NCBI GenBank assembly: GCA_030596145.1 | Contig: JAUVKS010000007.1 | Span: 1-21,283, forward strand | Length of the DNA: 21,283 nt | Reading direction: 5' to 3' | DNA from: Pseudomonadota bacterium | GTDB lineage: Bacteria; Desulfobacterota; Syntrophia; Syntrophales; JADFWA01 | Shown: positions 6,912-14,676 of the stretch, one piece after another | Numbering within the stretch: position 1 is the first letter of the stretch | Layout of the letters: every line of letters begins with the position of its first letter | Notes under the pieces: generated by a model | The model's input: the letters and a program-made list of their open reading frames with translations, nothing else | What the model was told of the DNA's origin: nothing | Database searches by the model: none | Translations under genes and position numbers: made by a program

Positions 6912-8761
6912 AACTGGAAAAAATATTAGACAATCTAAACTCATTAGAAAAAAATTCATTTATTAAAATTGTAGACAATATTATTTCTAGTAATCCTAAG
7001 AAAATCAAATCAATTGAAAAAATATTGGCTTACACTGAAAAAGGTCTTAAAAGTGTTGATAATGTCTTTATTTCTAAAATATTCAACCTGATAGAGAGTG
7101 AATTCAGTCAGTGTATCCAAAATGAATTTGTGAATGCGACATCACAATTAGATATCTTGACTGATATCATAATTCGTGATGGAAATTGTATTATGAAACA
7201 AGATTGGTTTGCACGACTTTATGAAATCGAATTAAAAAATATCAATAAAAGAACTAAAGAACTTGAGCATTTATTCAAAGACAATAAAGCTGACATAAGC
7301 GAACAAAGAAAGCGTGATTATAGGATTTACCTAAAATGTATAGAAACAGCATATTATAACGATATTGAAAAGAATCGCGAGGCAAAGATAACTGATGATG
7401 AACTTTCAATTTTACTAACTTTATCCCGTGAACTTGAACTATCGCAGGAAGAAGTCAAGCTAATAAATTATATGATTATTCCGGCTAAAAAATTAGAAAT
7501 CGAAATTATCCTTACTGAACTTAAAAACCTCGGAGTTATTTTTTATTCAAAGAAAAATAATACGGTTTATATTGCCGATGAAATCGTGCGAGTTTTACGC
7601 AAAATTCGTGGTAAAGAGGTTGCTGATAAATTCTTTAGACGGGTCTTACGCTTATTACGAGAGCCACAGATTAATCTTATAGCAAAGATGCATAATATAG
7701 ATAGGAAACTCTCTGTAAATGAAAAAATAAAGGAAATTATAAATGAAGGTGTTTCTCTATCAGGTATCTTGTCAAATGAGATTTATAAAGAAAACGCCAA
7801 TATAAATGATAAAAAGAAGTTTGTTAATGAGCTTTGTGATAAAGGACTGAACATTCAACCTGCGCTTAAAGGTGTTACACTTGATGAAAAAATTAAAAGT
7901 TTAATATCATATTTTGAATCAATTGAGAAAGATGAAAAGGTTGGTATTTCAATTGATGGTTATGAAAATTTATTGCTTGAATTAGACGCTGTCATTCCAA
8001 AGCTGAATAACCTTGTGAAATCAGAATTCCAGTTGCAGGAAGAGAATATCCTGAAAAGTGGATTTTTGCTGAATTTCAATATTAAGCCGAGAGATGTACT
8101 TGAAGTATTATCAACAGAGGATTTAGAAAAGTTCATTAAAATAAAAGGGATTAAATCCCGTGGAAATAATATATTAAATATTTTGTCTTCGTTTAAAGAC
8201 TCCGAAAATTTGTACATCGAAAATTATGAAAACATAGGCTTCCGGGATTTAAATGCTCTAAAGGAAAATGGTATAAAAATTAGAGAAGCTGATTTAGGTT
8301 CAAAATTTGAAGAAATAACAAAATCAATTTTTACACAATTAGGATTTACTGTTGATGAAAAATTGAAAAAACAAATAAATACAAAAAAAGATAAAATCGA
8401 TATTCTTATTAATCTTGGAAATAATGAACTAATCTTAGTTGAATGTAAAACTATAAAGGAAAGCGGTTATAATAAATTTAGTTCCGTTTCGAGACAGATG
8501 AAATCATATATTGCACTTGCTGAAAAGAATAATTATAGCGTAATAAAATCGTTATTAATTGCTCCTGACTTCAGTGATGATTTTGTAAATGATACAGAAT
8601 TAGAATATGACTTAAATTTATCTTTGATAACGGCATCTTCTTTATTGAAAATTTTAGAAGGATTTAAAAATTCGAAAAAACATAAACAATTTCCTTTTAA
8701 ATTATTAATGCGAGATGTTTTAATTAAAGAAGATAGAATAGTTAAAGCGATGAGTAAATAA
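6908..8761 (+). CDS. Large protein with C-terminal PD-(D/E)XK (Mrr-like) endonuclease domain
   Basis: A 617-residue, Lys- and Ile-rich, mostly helical protein. Residues 1-455 show no motif I can name, but the part at about 393-455 has the look of a small helical DNA-binding or helix-hairpin module just ahead of the nuclease. Residues 463-585 carry a restriction-endonuclease-like core: E468/E469 in the first helix (FEEITKSIFTQLGF), D498 in KIDILI, E512-x-K514 in LVECKT, and Q530 in SVSRQMKSY. These are the expected positions of the Mrr-type PD-(D/E)XK active site, so the domain appears intact. Its ATG lies inside the stop region of the upstream gene (4-base overlap), so the two are co-translated. 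There is no methyltransferase or helicase nearby, so it is not an ordinary restriction-modification system. Defence is inferred, not shown. Confidence 0.88.
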   Translation: MKLEKILDNLNSLEKNSFIKIVDNIISSNPKKIKSIEKILAYTEKGLKSVDNVFISKIFNLIESEFSQCIQNEFVNATSQLDILTDIIIRDGNCIMKQDWFARLYEIELKNINKRTKELEHLFKDNKADISEQRKRDYRIYLKCIETAYYNDIEKNREAKITDDELSILLTLSRELELSQEEVKLINYMIIPAKKLEIEIILTELKNLGVIFYSKKNNTVYIADEIVRVLRKIRGKEVADKFFRRVLRLLREPQINLIAKMHNIDRKLSVNEKIKEIINEGVSLSGILSNEIYKENANINDKKKFVNELCDKGLNIQPALKGVTLDEKIKSLISYFESIEKDEKVGISIDGYENLLLELDAVIPKLNNLVKSEFQLQEENILKSGFLLNFNIKPRDVLEVLSTEDLEKFIKIKGIKSRGNNILNILSSFKDSENLYIENYENIGFRDLNALKENGIKIREADLGSKFEEITKSIFTQLGFTVDEKLKKQINTKKDKIDILINLGNNELILVECKTIKESGYNKFSSVSRQMKSYIALAEKNNYSVIKSLLIAPDFSDDFVNDTELEYDLNLSLITASSLLKILEGFKNSKKHKQFPFKLLMRDVLIKEDRIVKAMSK

Positions 8762-9195
8762 TCAAAAATGTAATTCAATTCTATTGCCATAGAACACATA
8801 TGAGCCGCACCTAATCAATCCCGCGCCTCGCTTGATCTTGGCAGGTGAGCTTGAATATTCATCACATCGATAGTTGAGATATTTTTTGCCACGCATCGCC
8901 ATTCTTCATTCATCTATATAGCTTGAATGTATGAAATCAATATCGTAACTTCGTTGTCAATTTTCAAATCGCATGTATCTGCTATATTGATGTAGGTTAT
9001 CCGCGCTGAAAAACATAAATTTAAGCTCAATCCCCACCGTCTTCATCTTATAAAAAATGTAACCAGCCAAGTGGTCGTTTTGTGAATCACGTCTGAAAAT
9101 TTGCATAGATCATAACGAAAAAAGGTTTTATAATTGCCGCACTGGTTCGAAAAAACTGGAATATGAAATCCTTATAAAAGGTTCTCACCAATCAC
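8762..9195. other. Gap of 434 bases between the nuclease gene and dinB
   Basis: No open frame with coding character and no tRNA, hairpin terminator or LexA-type box (CTGT-N8-ACAG) was found. Base composition shifts from very AT-rich on the left to the window average on the right, so an edge of the transferred segment may lie here. TATAAT (about 9129-9134) could be a -10 element for dinB, but no well-spaced -35 accompanies it. Confidence 0.5.
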
Positions 9196-10356
9196 ATGAT
9201 TCTACACATAGACATGGATGCCTTCTACGCCTCTGTGGAAGAGCTGGACAATCCTCAGTTGAAGGGCAAGAGCGTGGTCGTATCTGGACAGTCCGAGCGC
9301 AGTGTTGTATCTGCTGCAAATTACGAGGCAAGAAAGTTTGGAGTCCATTCTGCTATGCCGGTGTTTCAGGCACGGCAGAAATGTCCCGAAGCTGTATTTC
9401 TTCCGCCCAGGATGGGCCGCTACAAAGAATTGTCAGCAAAGATCATGTCCATTCTTTGCGAATTCTCTCCACTTGTTGAACCGAGTTCGATTGACGAGGC
9501 CTATGTTGATATTACCGGCTGCGAAAGGCTTTTTGGAGGGGTAAGAGAAATTGCCCTCAGTATCAAGAAAAGAATAAAAGAGACATTGAACCTGACCTGT
9601 TCACTGGGAGCTGCACCGAACAAGTTTCTGGCAAAAATTGCATCGGATATGGATAAGCCCGATGGATTGACAATTATTATGCCGGAGAACGTCGAACAGT
9701 TTATAGAAACCCTCCCGATTCATAAGGTCCCCGGTGTTGGGAAGAATACTCATGGTAAACTCAAACTGCTGGGGTTCAAGACCCTCGGCGATGTGAAAAA
9801 ATACCCTGAAGAAATACTTATAAAAAAGTTCGGCAAATTTGGCCACAGGTTAATGGAACTTGCCGACGGTATTGACAGATCAGTCGTAATACCTGCTCCT
9901 GAGACAAAATCTGTAAGTACCGAAGAAACTCTTCTCGAAGATACAGACGATAAACTGGTGCTCAAGAAATATATCTTGAAGCAGGCTGAAAAAATCGGAA
10001 GAGAACTCAGGAAATTGGAAGTAAGGGCAAAAACTATCAGTATTAAGATAAAACACTCAGATTTTAAGCAGGTTACCAGAAGAGTTACTATTAAAAACCC
10101 GACACAATCTTCTGAAGTTATTATCAGGGAAACCTTTCAGTTACTTGAAAACTACAGGATGCCCAAGAAGGCAAGGTTAATCGGTATTGGAGCGTCCAAC
10201 CTTGTTTTCAAAGCAGAACCAGTACAGATTGATATCTTTGAACATGATGACACAAAAAGCTCCAAGTGGAAAAAGCTGGATGAGGTGATCGACACCATAA
10301 CCGACAAGTTCGGAACAGATGCCATTAAACGAGCAAGCCTGAAAGATCAGAAATGA
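9196..10356 (+). CDS. dinB: DNA polymerase IV (Y-family translesion polymerase)
   Basis: A 386-residue Y-family polymerase that copies past damaged bases. The N-terminal catalytic motif HIDMDAFYASVE places metal-binding D6 and D8, with F10/Y11 at the steric-gate position. SIDEAYVD gives D100 and E101. The thumb HhH region IHKVPGVGKNT lies at about 175-185 and the little-finger domain at 240-340. A clamp-binding peptide QIDIF is seen at 344-348. Length is slightly above E. coli DinB (351). The ATG directly precedes the conserved ILHIDMDAF. A weak ribosome site (AAAGG) lies about 15 bases upstream. I see no LexA box, so SOS control is not supported by the sequence. Codon use resembles the flanking core genes rather than the AT-rich pair on its left. 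Confidence 0.97.
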   Translation: MILHIDMDAFYASVEELDNPQLKGKSVVVSGQSERSVVSAANYEARKFGVHSAMPVFQARQKCPEAVFLPPRMGRYKELSAKIMSILCEFSPLVEPSSIDEAYVDITGCERLFGGVREIALSIKKRIKETLNLTCSLGAAPNKFLAKIASDMDKPDGLTIIMPENVEQFIETLPIHKVPGVGKNTHGKLKLLGFKTLGDVKKYPEEILIKKFGKFGHRLMELADGIDRSVVIPAPETKSVSTEETLLEDTDDKLVLKKYILKQAEKIGRELRKLEVRAKTISIKIKHSDFKQVTRRVTIKNPTQSSEVIIRETFQLLENYRMPKKARLIGIGASNLVFKAEPVQIDIFEHDDTKSSKWKKLDEVIDTITDKFGTDAIKRASLKDQK

Positions 10357-10376
10357 ATATGTTGTGAAATCTCATG

Positions 10377-10396
10377 ATGGAGAGACGGGGTTTGTT
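10377..10396 (+). repeat. Imperfect direct copy of the sequence at 5903-5922
   Basis: ATGGAGAGACGGGGTTTGTT here matches ATGGAGAGGTGGGGTTTGTT at 5903-5922 at 18 of 20 positions, and TCTCA precedes both. The left stem arm of the 5903 copy is absent here. It lies between the convergent dinB and regulator genes. Confidence 0.55.
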
Positions 10397-10416
10397 CAGA
10401 ACAGCTTAATGTTCTG
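10397..10416. terminator. Weak stem-loop between convergent dinB and regulator gene
   Basis: CAGAACA (10397-10403) and TGTTCTG (10410-10416) are perfect 7-base arms with a 6-base loop. The right arm lies within the last codons of the minus-strand regulator gene. Neither side has a good T-run, so terminator function is doubtful. Confidence 0.25.
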
Positions 10417-11752
10417 TCTTTATGCTGTAGTTGCGTATCTTCATACGCAGGGTTTTTCTGTCGATGCCGAGAAACTCTGCCGTCTTGCTGATCTGGAAGT
10501 TAAAGTGACGCAGGACTTTTTCTATATGCTCCTTCTCAACATCTACCAGAGTCATCTTGCCTGAAAGAGAATCCACTACCGGAACCTTTACTCCTCCGTT
10601 CTGCTCGTAGTAGAGGATGTCGGAAAGGTTGACAACATCATTTTCACAAAGCACGCATAAACGTTCCATAGTATTTTTCAGTTCTCTGACATTGCCGGGC
10701 CAGTTGTACGAGATCAGCGATTTCTTTGCCTCTTCCGAGAGGCGTTGCACCTTACTATTGTGTCTCTTTTTATATATGTTAAGGTAATGTTGAGCAATAG
10801 GCAGTATGTCGGATTTGTGTTCTCTCAATGGTTTTATATCTATGGGCACCACTGATATCCTGTAAAACAGGTCTTCCCTGAATTTGCCCGATTCTACTTC
10901 CGCCCTGATATCCTTATTTGTGGCGGCTATGAGTCTAACATCTACCTTATCAGGTAACGAACTACCAACCCGTGGCACTTCCTGTTCCTGGATTACCCTT
11001 AACAGTTTGGCCTGGATGTTAAGACTGATATTGGAAATCTCGTCCAGCAATAAGGTTCCTTTGTCTGCCGTCTGGAAACGTCCCTCACGTGATTCAGTAG
11101 CTCCGCTGAATGCCCCTTTGACATGACCGAACAGTTCGCTTTCCATGAGGCTCTCAACCAGTGAAGAACAGTCAACCGGGACAAATGGTTTATTGCTCCT
11201 CTTGCTGAGGCCTTGTATGGTATGCGCGACAAGTTCTTTCCCTGTACCGCTCTCTCCTGTGATGAGCACCGTGCTGTCTGTCTGTGCCACCCGCTGAATG
11301 GTTTCCTTGAGTTCCTTCAAGTAATCGCTTTTACCGATCAATACGGAAAGGGTTTCTTCTACATTCCGCATATCATATCTGTCCAGGGCATCCTCTACCG
11401 CTTTTTTAAGCTCCGTCGCGCTGAATGGTTTTGTCAGAAAATTGTGGGCACCGTGTCTCATGGCTTCAACGGCCATTTGAATAGTTCCGTACCCTGTAAT
11501 GATTATGACAGGAGCAGATATGGTGTTTTCATGCTTGAGCTTTCTCAGTATGTCGAGTCCGCTCATTCCGGGCATTCGTATGTCCAGCAGGACAACATCA
11601 TAGATGTCCCTGAGCGCCATTTCAAGACCGCCGATGGCATCGCCCGTACTTTCAACCTGATATCCAACGCGAGACAGAACTTGATCGCAACCATCCCGTA
11701 TCGATTCTTCATCGTCTATAACAAGAATTTTTATTGCTTTCTTAACCAACAA
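10406..11752 (-). CDS. NtrC-family sigma54-dependent response regulator
   Basis: A 448-residue activator of sigma54 RNA polymerase. The receiver has D13/D14, phospho-acceptor D57 (LLDIRMPGM), T86 and K108. The AAA+ domain has Walker A GESGTGKE (166-173), GAFSGA (213-218; the usual motif is GAFTGA), Walker B LLLDEI (234-239) and the FREDLFYRI arginine-finger region. A Fis-type helix-turn-helix follows at the C-terminus (ISKTAEFLGIDRKTLRMKI). The frame stays open upstream to 11857, inside the kinase gene. I choose the TTG at 11752 because AGAGGGG lies 7 bases upstream and the protein then begins right before the receiver; the ATG at 11785 is the alternative. It overlaps the end of the sensor kinase gene by 11 bases and is surely its partner. 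No GG-N10-GC sigma54 site was found nearby, so its targets lie elsewhere. Confidence 0.94.
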   Translation of the reverse strand: MLVKKAIKILVIDDEESIRDGCDQVLSRVGYQVESTGDAIGGLEMALRDIYDVVLLDIRMPGMSGLDILRKLKHENTISAPVIIITGYGTIQMAVEAMRHGAHNFLTKPFSATELKKAVEDALDRYDMRNVEETLSVLIGKSDYLKELKETIQRVAQTDSTVLITGESGTGKELVAHTIQGLSKRSNKPFVPVDCSSLVESLMESELFGHVKGAFSGATESREGRFQTADKGTLLLDEISNISLNIQAKLLRVIQEQEVPRVGSSLPDKVDVRLIAATNKDIRAEVESGKFREDLFYRISVVPIDIKPLREHKSDILPIAQHYLNIYKKRHNSKVQRLSEEAKKSLISYNWPGNVRELKNTMERLCVLCENDVVNLSDILYYEQNGGVKVPVVDSLSGKMTLVDVEKEHIEKVLRHFNFQISKTAEFLGIDRKTLRMKIRNYSIKTEH

Positions 11753-13841
11753 GAATAAACCCCTCTTTCTTTTCCCTGTCCGCATCACTGTTCGTTTCTG
11801 TGTCTGCAGGCAAGAAGATGTTAATGGTTGTTCCTTTTCCAGGTTCGCTTTCGACATCGATGAAACCGTTGTGTCTTTGTATTATCCCATAGGCGATGGA
11901 TAGTCCAAGACCGGTTCCCTTTCCGGGTTCCTTTGTTGTAAAAAAGGGTTCAAAAACATGCGACAGATAAGCCTTGTCTATCCCCTTGCCTGTATCTGAT
12001 ATGGTTATTTTTACTGTCTTGGTGCTGGCCAATAGACATATTCTTTCTGTTTCTGTTTGCACAGCTCCTTCTTCGGTCACATCCGGGAACCTGCTGAGGA
12101 GCTTTGTCGTTATGGTAAGCTTACCCTCCCCCTCCATGGCATCAGCAGCATTTATAAAGAGATTTAAAAATACCTGTTCCAATCTTGACCTGTCTCCCTT
12201 TACATCAGGAAGGTCATCTGCAAGCTGTGTGTCTATCTTTATTCCAAGAAACATGGATTGGTCCTTTACCAGGTTCAGCGATGTGAGGGTGATATTGTTT
12301 ATTTGAAAAGGCAGCATCTCACCGGAAGGGGTTCTGGCAAAATCTAACAGGTTCTGTACAATTTCTTTACACCTGTTTGTTTGATATATGATTTTTCCCA
12401 TGTTTTCCCGTCCTTCCAGATTATCTTCGGGAAGTTCCTCGAGTACAAGGTTGCTGTATAAAAGAATTCCTCCTAACGGGTTGTTTATCTCATGGGCCAC
12501 CCCCGCTGCTATCTGGCCCAGTGAGACCAGCTTTTCTGTTCTTGTAAGTTGCAGAAATGCTTCCTGCAGCCGGTTATCACGATCCTTAAGCGATTTGACC
12601 ATAGTATTGAGCGCTTCATCCAGTATGTCAAACTCTGAGAATCTGTCGCGTGGCAGTTGGTAATCGAGATCGCCCGTTGCAATAACGTCAGTAGCTTCTT
12701 TCAGGATGCGTATCCTCTTTATGATGGTGTGGCCCAAGGCAAAGGAAATGACAAAGGCTATTACCATGCCCAGGCTTGTTATCCCTAAGAACATCCATAT
12801 AGTCATCAACTTCATATCCCTGTATTTCGCTTCCAGTATCCCTGTGTAAAGCATCCCTATTATGTTTTTATTAATATCAAATATGGGGGTGTACGAGCTA
12901 ATGTACCAATCGTTTACAACAAATGCCCTGCCTATCCAGTCTTTGCCTTGTTCAATAACTTTTTCATACACCTCTTTGGATACAATAGTCCCGATTGCCC
13001 TTTTGTAATTTTTTGTCATCACATTGGTAGATATGCGCACTCCCCCCTGGAATATGGTGGCAAAGCCTATATCGATACCTTTGTGCTTCTCATCATGGTA
13101 TAAGGTTTCTTTTATCTTATCCACGATGGTATAATTTCTGTTCAGCAGGGTACCACCGACCAGAGCTCCCAGAAGATTTTGCTCCTTATCAACAATAGGA
13201 TAGGCTGCTCTCAATACCATGCCCTCTGAAAGACGACTTTCCTTAACCTCAATGGACTGAGGAGTCTTTACGACAGCCATCTCAATCCGTGGAAAAAGCT
13301 TTGGATTCCCCTTCTTAATGCCCTGAAGCGGCATGAGTTCAGTGGATAATATGGGCGCTTTTTCTTCAAGGCATTTCCTTACAACCGGATCCCGGAGGAT
13401 GTTGTCTCCGCTGATCTCAGGGTTAAATACCCTGTATAGCACCGTGCCATTTGCATCCACTAAAGAGAGCATATCAATGCGCATACCGGAATCTTTCTGG
13501 TTCCCTGATGGTTTGGTCCCCTCATGGATTAATCTCTTTAGCTCCTCTCTTATATGCAGGTTATTGGAGTCAATTGTATCGTGAAGAGGAAATCGTAATG
13601 CAATATAACGAATCTGAGATGCCAGTTTTTCCATATTGTAATTATAGATCAATTTTGCCGTGTTAATATCCTGTTGTACCCTTCTTTGCACTTCATTTAC
13701 TGTACTTTTGTTCATTACTCTTATTCCTACAAGGGTAGCTACCGCACCGGTAAGGCATGTAGCAATCAAGAAACCCAGCACAAGACGCTTTTGCAGATTT
13801 ACAGTGAGCAGTCTATTAAATAACTCTTTGACAAATTTCAT
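11742..13841 (-). CDS. Membrane sensor histidine kinase with periplasmic Cache-type domain and HAMP
   Basis: A 699-residue sensor. Transmembrane helix 1 lies at about 20-41 and a large periplasmic region at 45-343. The latter's later part (FQGGVRISTNV, then WYISSYTPIFDINKNIIGMLYTG) is typical of Cache ligand-binding domains. Transmembrane helix 2 is at about 345-372, then HAMP to ~425. The kinase core has H450 in GVAHEINNPL, N564 in the N-box, DTGKGI (616-621), FEPFFTTK and GTGLGLS (642-648). The H-box belongs to the NtrB/AtoS-like group that pairs with sigma54 regulators. The frame is open to 13916, but I choose the ATG at 13841: AGGA lies 8 bases upstream and a membrane-protein N-terminus follows. 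The regulator gene overlaps its 3' end. Likely a small-molecule sensor; the ligand is unknown. Confidence 0.94.
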   Translation of the reverse strand: MKFVKELFNRLLTVNLQKRLVLGFLIATCLTGAVATLVGIRVMNKSTVNEVQRRVQQDINTAKLIYNYNMEKLASQIRYIALRFPLHDTIDSNNLHIREELKRLIHEGTKPSGNQKDSGMRIDMLSLVDANGTVLYRVFNPEISGDNILRDPVVRKCLEEKAPILSTELMPLQGIKKGNPKLFPRIEMAVVKTPQSIEVKESRLSEGMVLRAAYPIVDKEQNLLGALVGGTLLNRNYTIVDKIKETLYHDEKHKGIDIGFATIFQGGVRISTNVMTKNYKRAIGTIVSKEVYEKVIEQGKDWIGRAFVVNDWYISSYTPIFDINKNIIGMLYTGILEAKYRDMKLMTIWMFLGITSLGMVIAFVISFALGHTIIKRIRILKEATDVIATGDLDYQLPRDRFSEFDILDEALNTMVKSLKDRDNRLQEAFLQLTRTEKLVSLGQIAAGVAHEINNPLGGILLYSNLVLEELPEDNLEGRENMGKIIYQTNRCKEIVQNLLDFARTPSGEMLPFQINNITLTSLNLVKDQSMFLGIKIDTQLADDLPDVKGDRSRLEQVFLNLFINAADAMEGEGKLTITTKLLSRFPDVTEEGAVQTETERICLLASTKTVKITISDTGKGIDKAYLSHVFEPFFTTKEPGKGTGLGLSIAYGIIQRHNGFIDVESEPGKGTTINIFLPADTETNSDADREKKEGFILVG

Positions 13842-14095
13842 GGTATATTCCTGTAGCGATACGTGAAATACACTTGCACTATAACACGGTGGAACGGACT
13901 TATCAATTGGTCTCAATAATCCAAATCCGCCTACTACAGTCCCTTCTTTACAAGATTACAGTTTGCACTTTTGAAAAGCTGATGAAAATCAGTATCCAAA
14001 TGCAAAGGTGATTCTGCTAATACTGTTATCCCTGTACTGTTTTTCTCATCTTCGTACTTGAATGAAAAAACTCCTTGTGGCATAATATCACGCCT

Positions 14096-14134
14096 CGTTG
14101 ACGATAGATTTGCTATTCAACGATCTATTTTTTT
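14096..14134 (+). terminator. Rho-independent terminator with no visible upstream gene
   Basis: CGTTGA (14096-14101) pairs with TCAACG (14117-14122), and ATAG (14104-14107) with CTAT (14113-14116), around a 5-base loop with a 2-base bulge. ATCTA and then seven T (14128-14134) follow. The only gene to its left, the sensor kinase, is on the other strand, so this would end an unannotated plus-strand transcript. Confidence 0.5.
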
Positions 14135-14175
14135 GTTACGCGAATTTGTAAAGGTTAACGAGGTTTTAACTTTCT

Positions 14176-14195
14176 TTGATACCATGGAGTATCAA
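14176..14195. promoter_or_regulatory. Operator-like palindrome upstream of the SCP2-methyltransferase genes
   Basis: TTGATAC and GTATCAA are perfect 7-base arms around CATGGA. The length and spacing suit a dimeric repressor or activator. It lies about 100 bases before the SCP2 start and could serve either direction. The cognate regulator is not identifiable. Confidence 0.45.
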
Positions 14196-14212
14196 TAAAT
14201 GTCCCTCTTGCG

Positions 14213-14254
14213 GAGATTCTCCTTGATCGACCTCGATCGGGGAGCAAGAATCTC
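14213..14254 (+). promoter_or_regulatory. Long leader hairpin in front of the SCP2 gene
   Basis: Eleven bases CTCCTTGATCG (14219-14229) pair with CGATCGGGGAG (14234-14244) around ACCT. An outer helix GAGATT/AATCTC follows, with CAAG bulged on the right side. Two of the inner pairs are T-G on the plus strand, so the fold is complete only in plus-strand RNA. No T-run follows. It ends 42 bases before the ATG, consistent with an mRNA leader structure. Confidence 0.5.
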
Positions 14255-14296
14255 TACCTTTGGGTAAAATACTTTTAGTTTAAGGAGGTTAAGTTG

Positions 14297-14626
14297 ATGA
14301 GTGAAACACCTAAGGACATTATTGAAGAAGTAAAGGGGAAACTGACTGCAAATCCCGATGCAGGTGAGAAAGTCAATCTCATTTTACAGTTTGTTGTTAA
14401 CGGTGAAGGCGGCGGCAACTGGTGGATTGATTTAACCAAAAAACCGGGAGAGATAGAGGAAGGCATGAATGAAGGTGCGGCATCCACGATAACCATGGAT
14501 GCGACCGATTTCGTTGAAATGATGAAGAAGGAAGCTAACCCGATAAGCCTTTTTATGTCCGGTAAGTTAAAGGTCGAAGGTGACATGGCTGCAGCCATGA
14601 AACTTCAGATTATTCTTGACCTGTAA
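14297..14626 (+). CDS. SCP2 sterol-binding domain protein
   Basis: A 109-residue protein consisting of a single SCP2 (sterol carrier protein 2) domain. Visible features are the amphipathic strand LILQFVVNGEGGGNWWIDL, a glycine-rich turn, the conserved strand STITMDATDFVEMM, and PISLFMSGKLKVEGDMAAAMKLQIIL, which is the classic C-terminal signature. Such domains form a hydrophobic tunnel that binds lipids or fatty acyl chains. No signal peptide or membrane segment is present, so it should be cytoplasmic. AAGGAGG (14282-14288) stands 8 bases before the ATG at 14297, which I prefer to the adjoining TTG at 14294. The methyltransferase gene follows after 50 bases, probably in the same operon. Binding of a lipid-like substrate for that enzyme is inference. 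Confidence 0.92.
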   Translation: MSETPKDIIEEVKGKLTANPDAGEKVNLILQFVVNGEGGGNWWIDLTKKPGEIEEGMNEGAASTITMDATDFVEMMKKEANPISLFMSGKLKVEGDMAAAMKLQIILDL

Positions 14627-14676
14627 CCAAGTAAAATCCACGGACATTTTGATACGTTTTAATAAAAAGAGGGGAG

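Larger units (their letters stand above)
13842..14296. other. Divergent intergenic region with several structured elements
   Basis: 455 bases between the sensor-kinase gene (minus) and the SCP2 gene (plus). Going right it holds a small GAAA-capped hairpin (CTGAT-GAAA-ATCAG, 13979-13992) framed by TTTGCA (13962-13967) and TGCAAA (14001-14006), a terminator-like hairpin with seven T (14096-14134), a 20-base palindrome (14176-14195) and a leader hairpin (14213-14254). No protein-coding frame is convincing. Confidence 0.6.

Noticed and set aside
6908..8761. Classical type II or type I restriction system
   Set aside because: No methyltransferase, specificity subunit or helicase motif occurs in or around the pair; the methyltransferase at 14677 is distant, of small-molecule type and lacks DNA-methylase motifs.
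8762..9195. LexA/SOS box or tRNA-type attachment site before dinB
   Set aside because: No CTGT-N8-ACAG or other known LexA consensus was found, and the GGTTCGA-like stretch near 9144 has no tRNA fold around it.
13990..14020. Resemblance to the cyclic-di-GMP-I riboswitch (GCAAAG after a GAAA-capped hairpin)
   Set aside because: The rest of the consensus core and the second helix are missing, and the sequence does not lead directly into a coding region on the plus strand.
13842..14296. Sigma54 promoter for the SCP2 genes near the sigma54 regulator
   Set aside because: No GG-N10-GC element with acceptable flanks on either strand of this gap.
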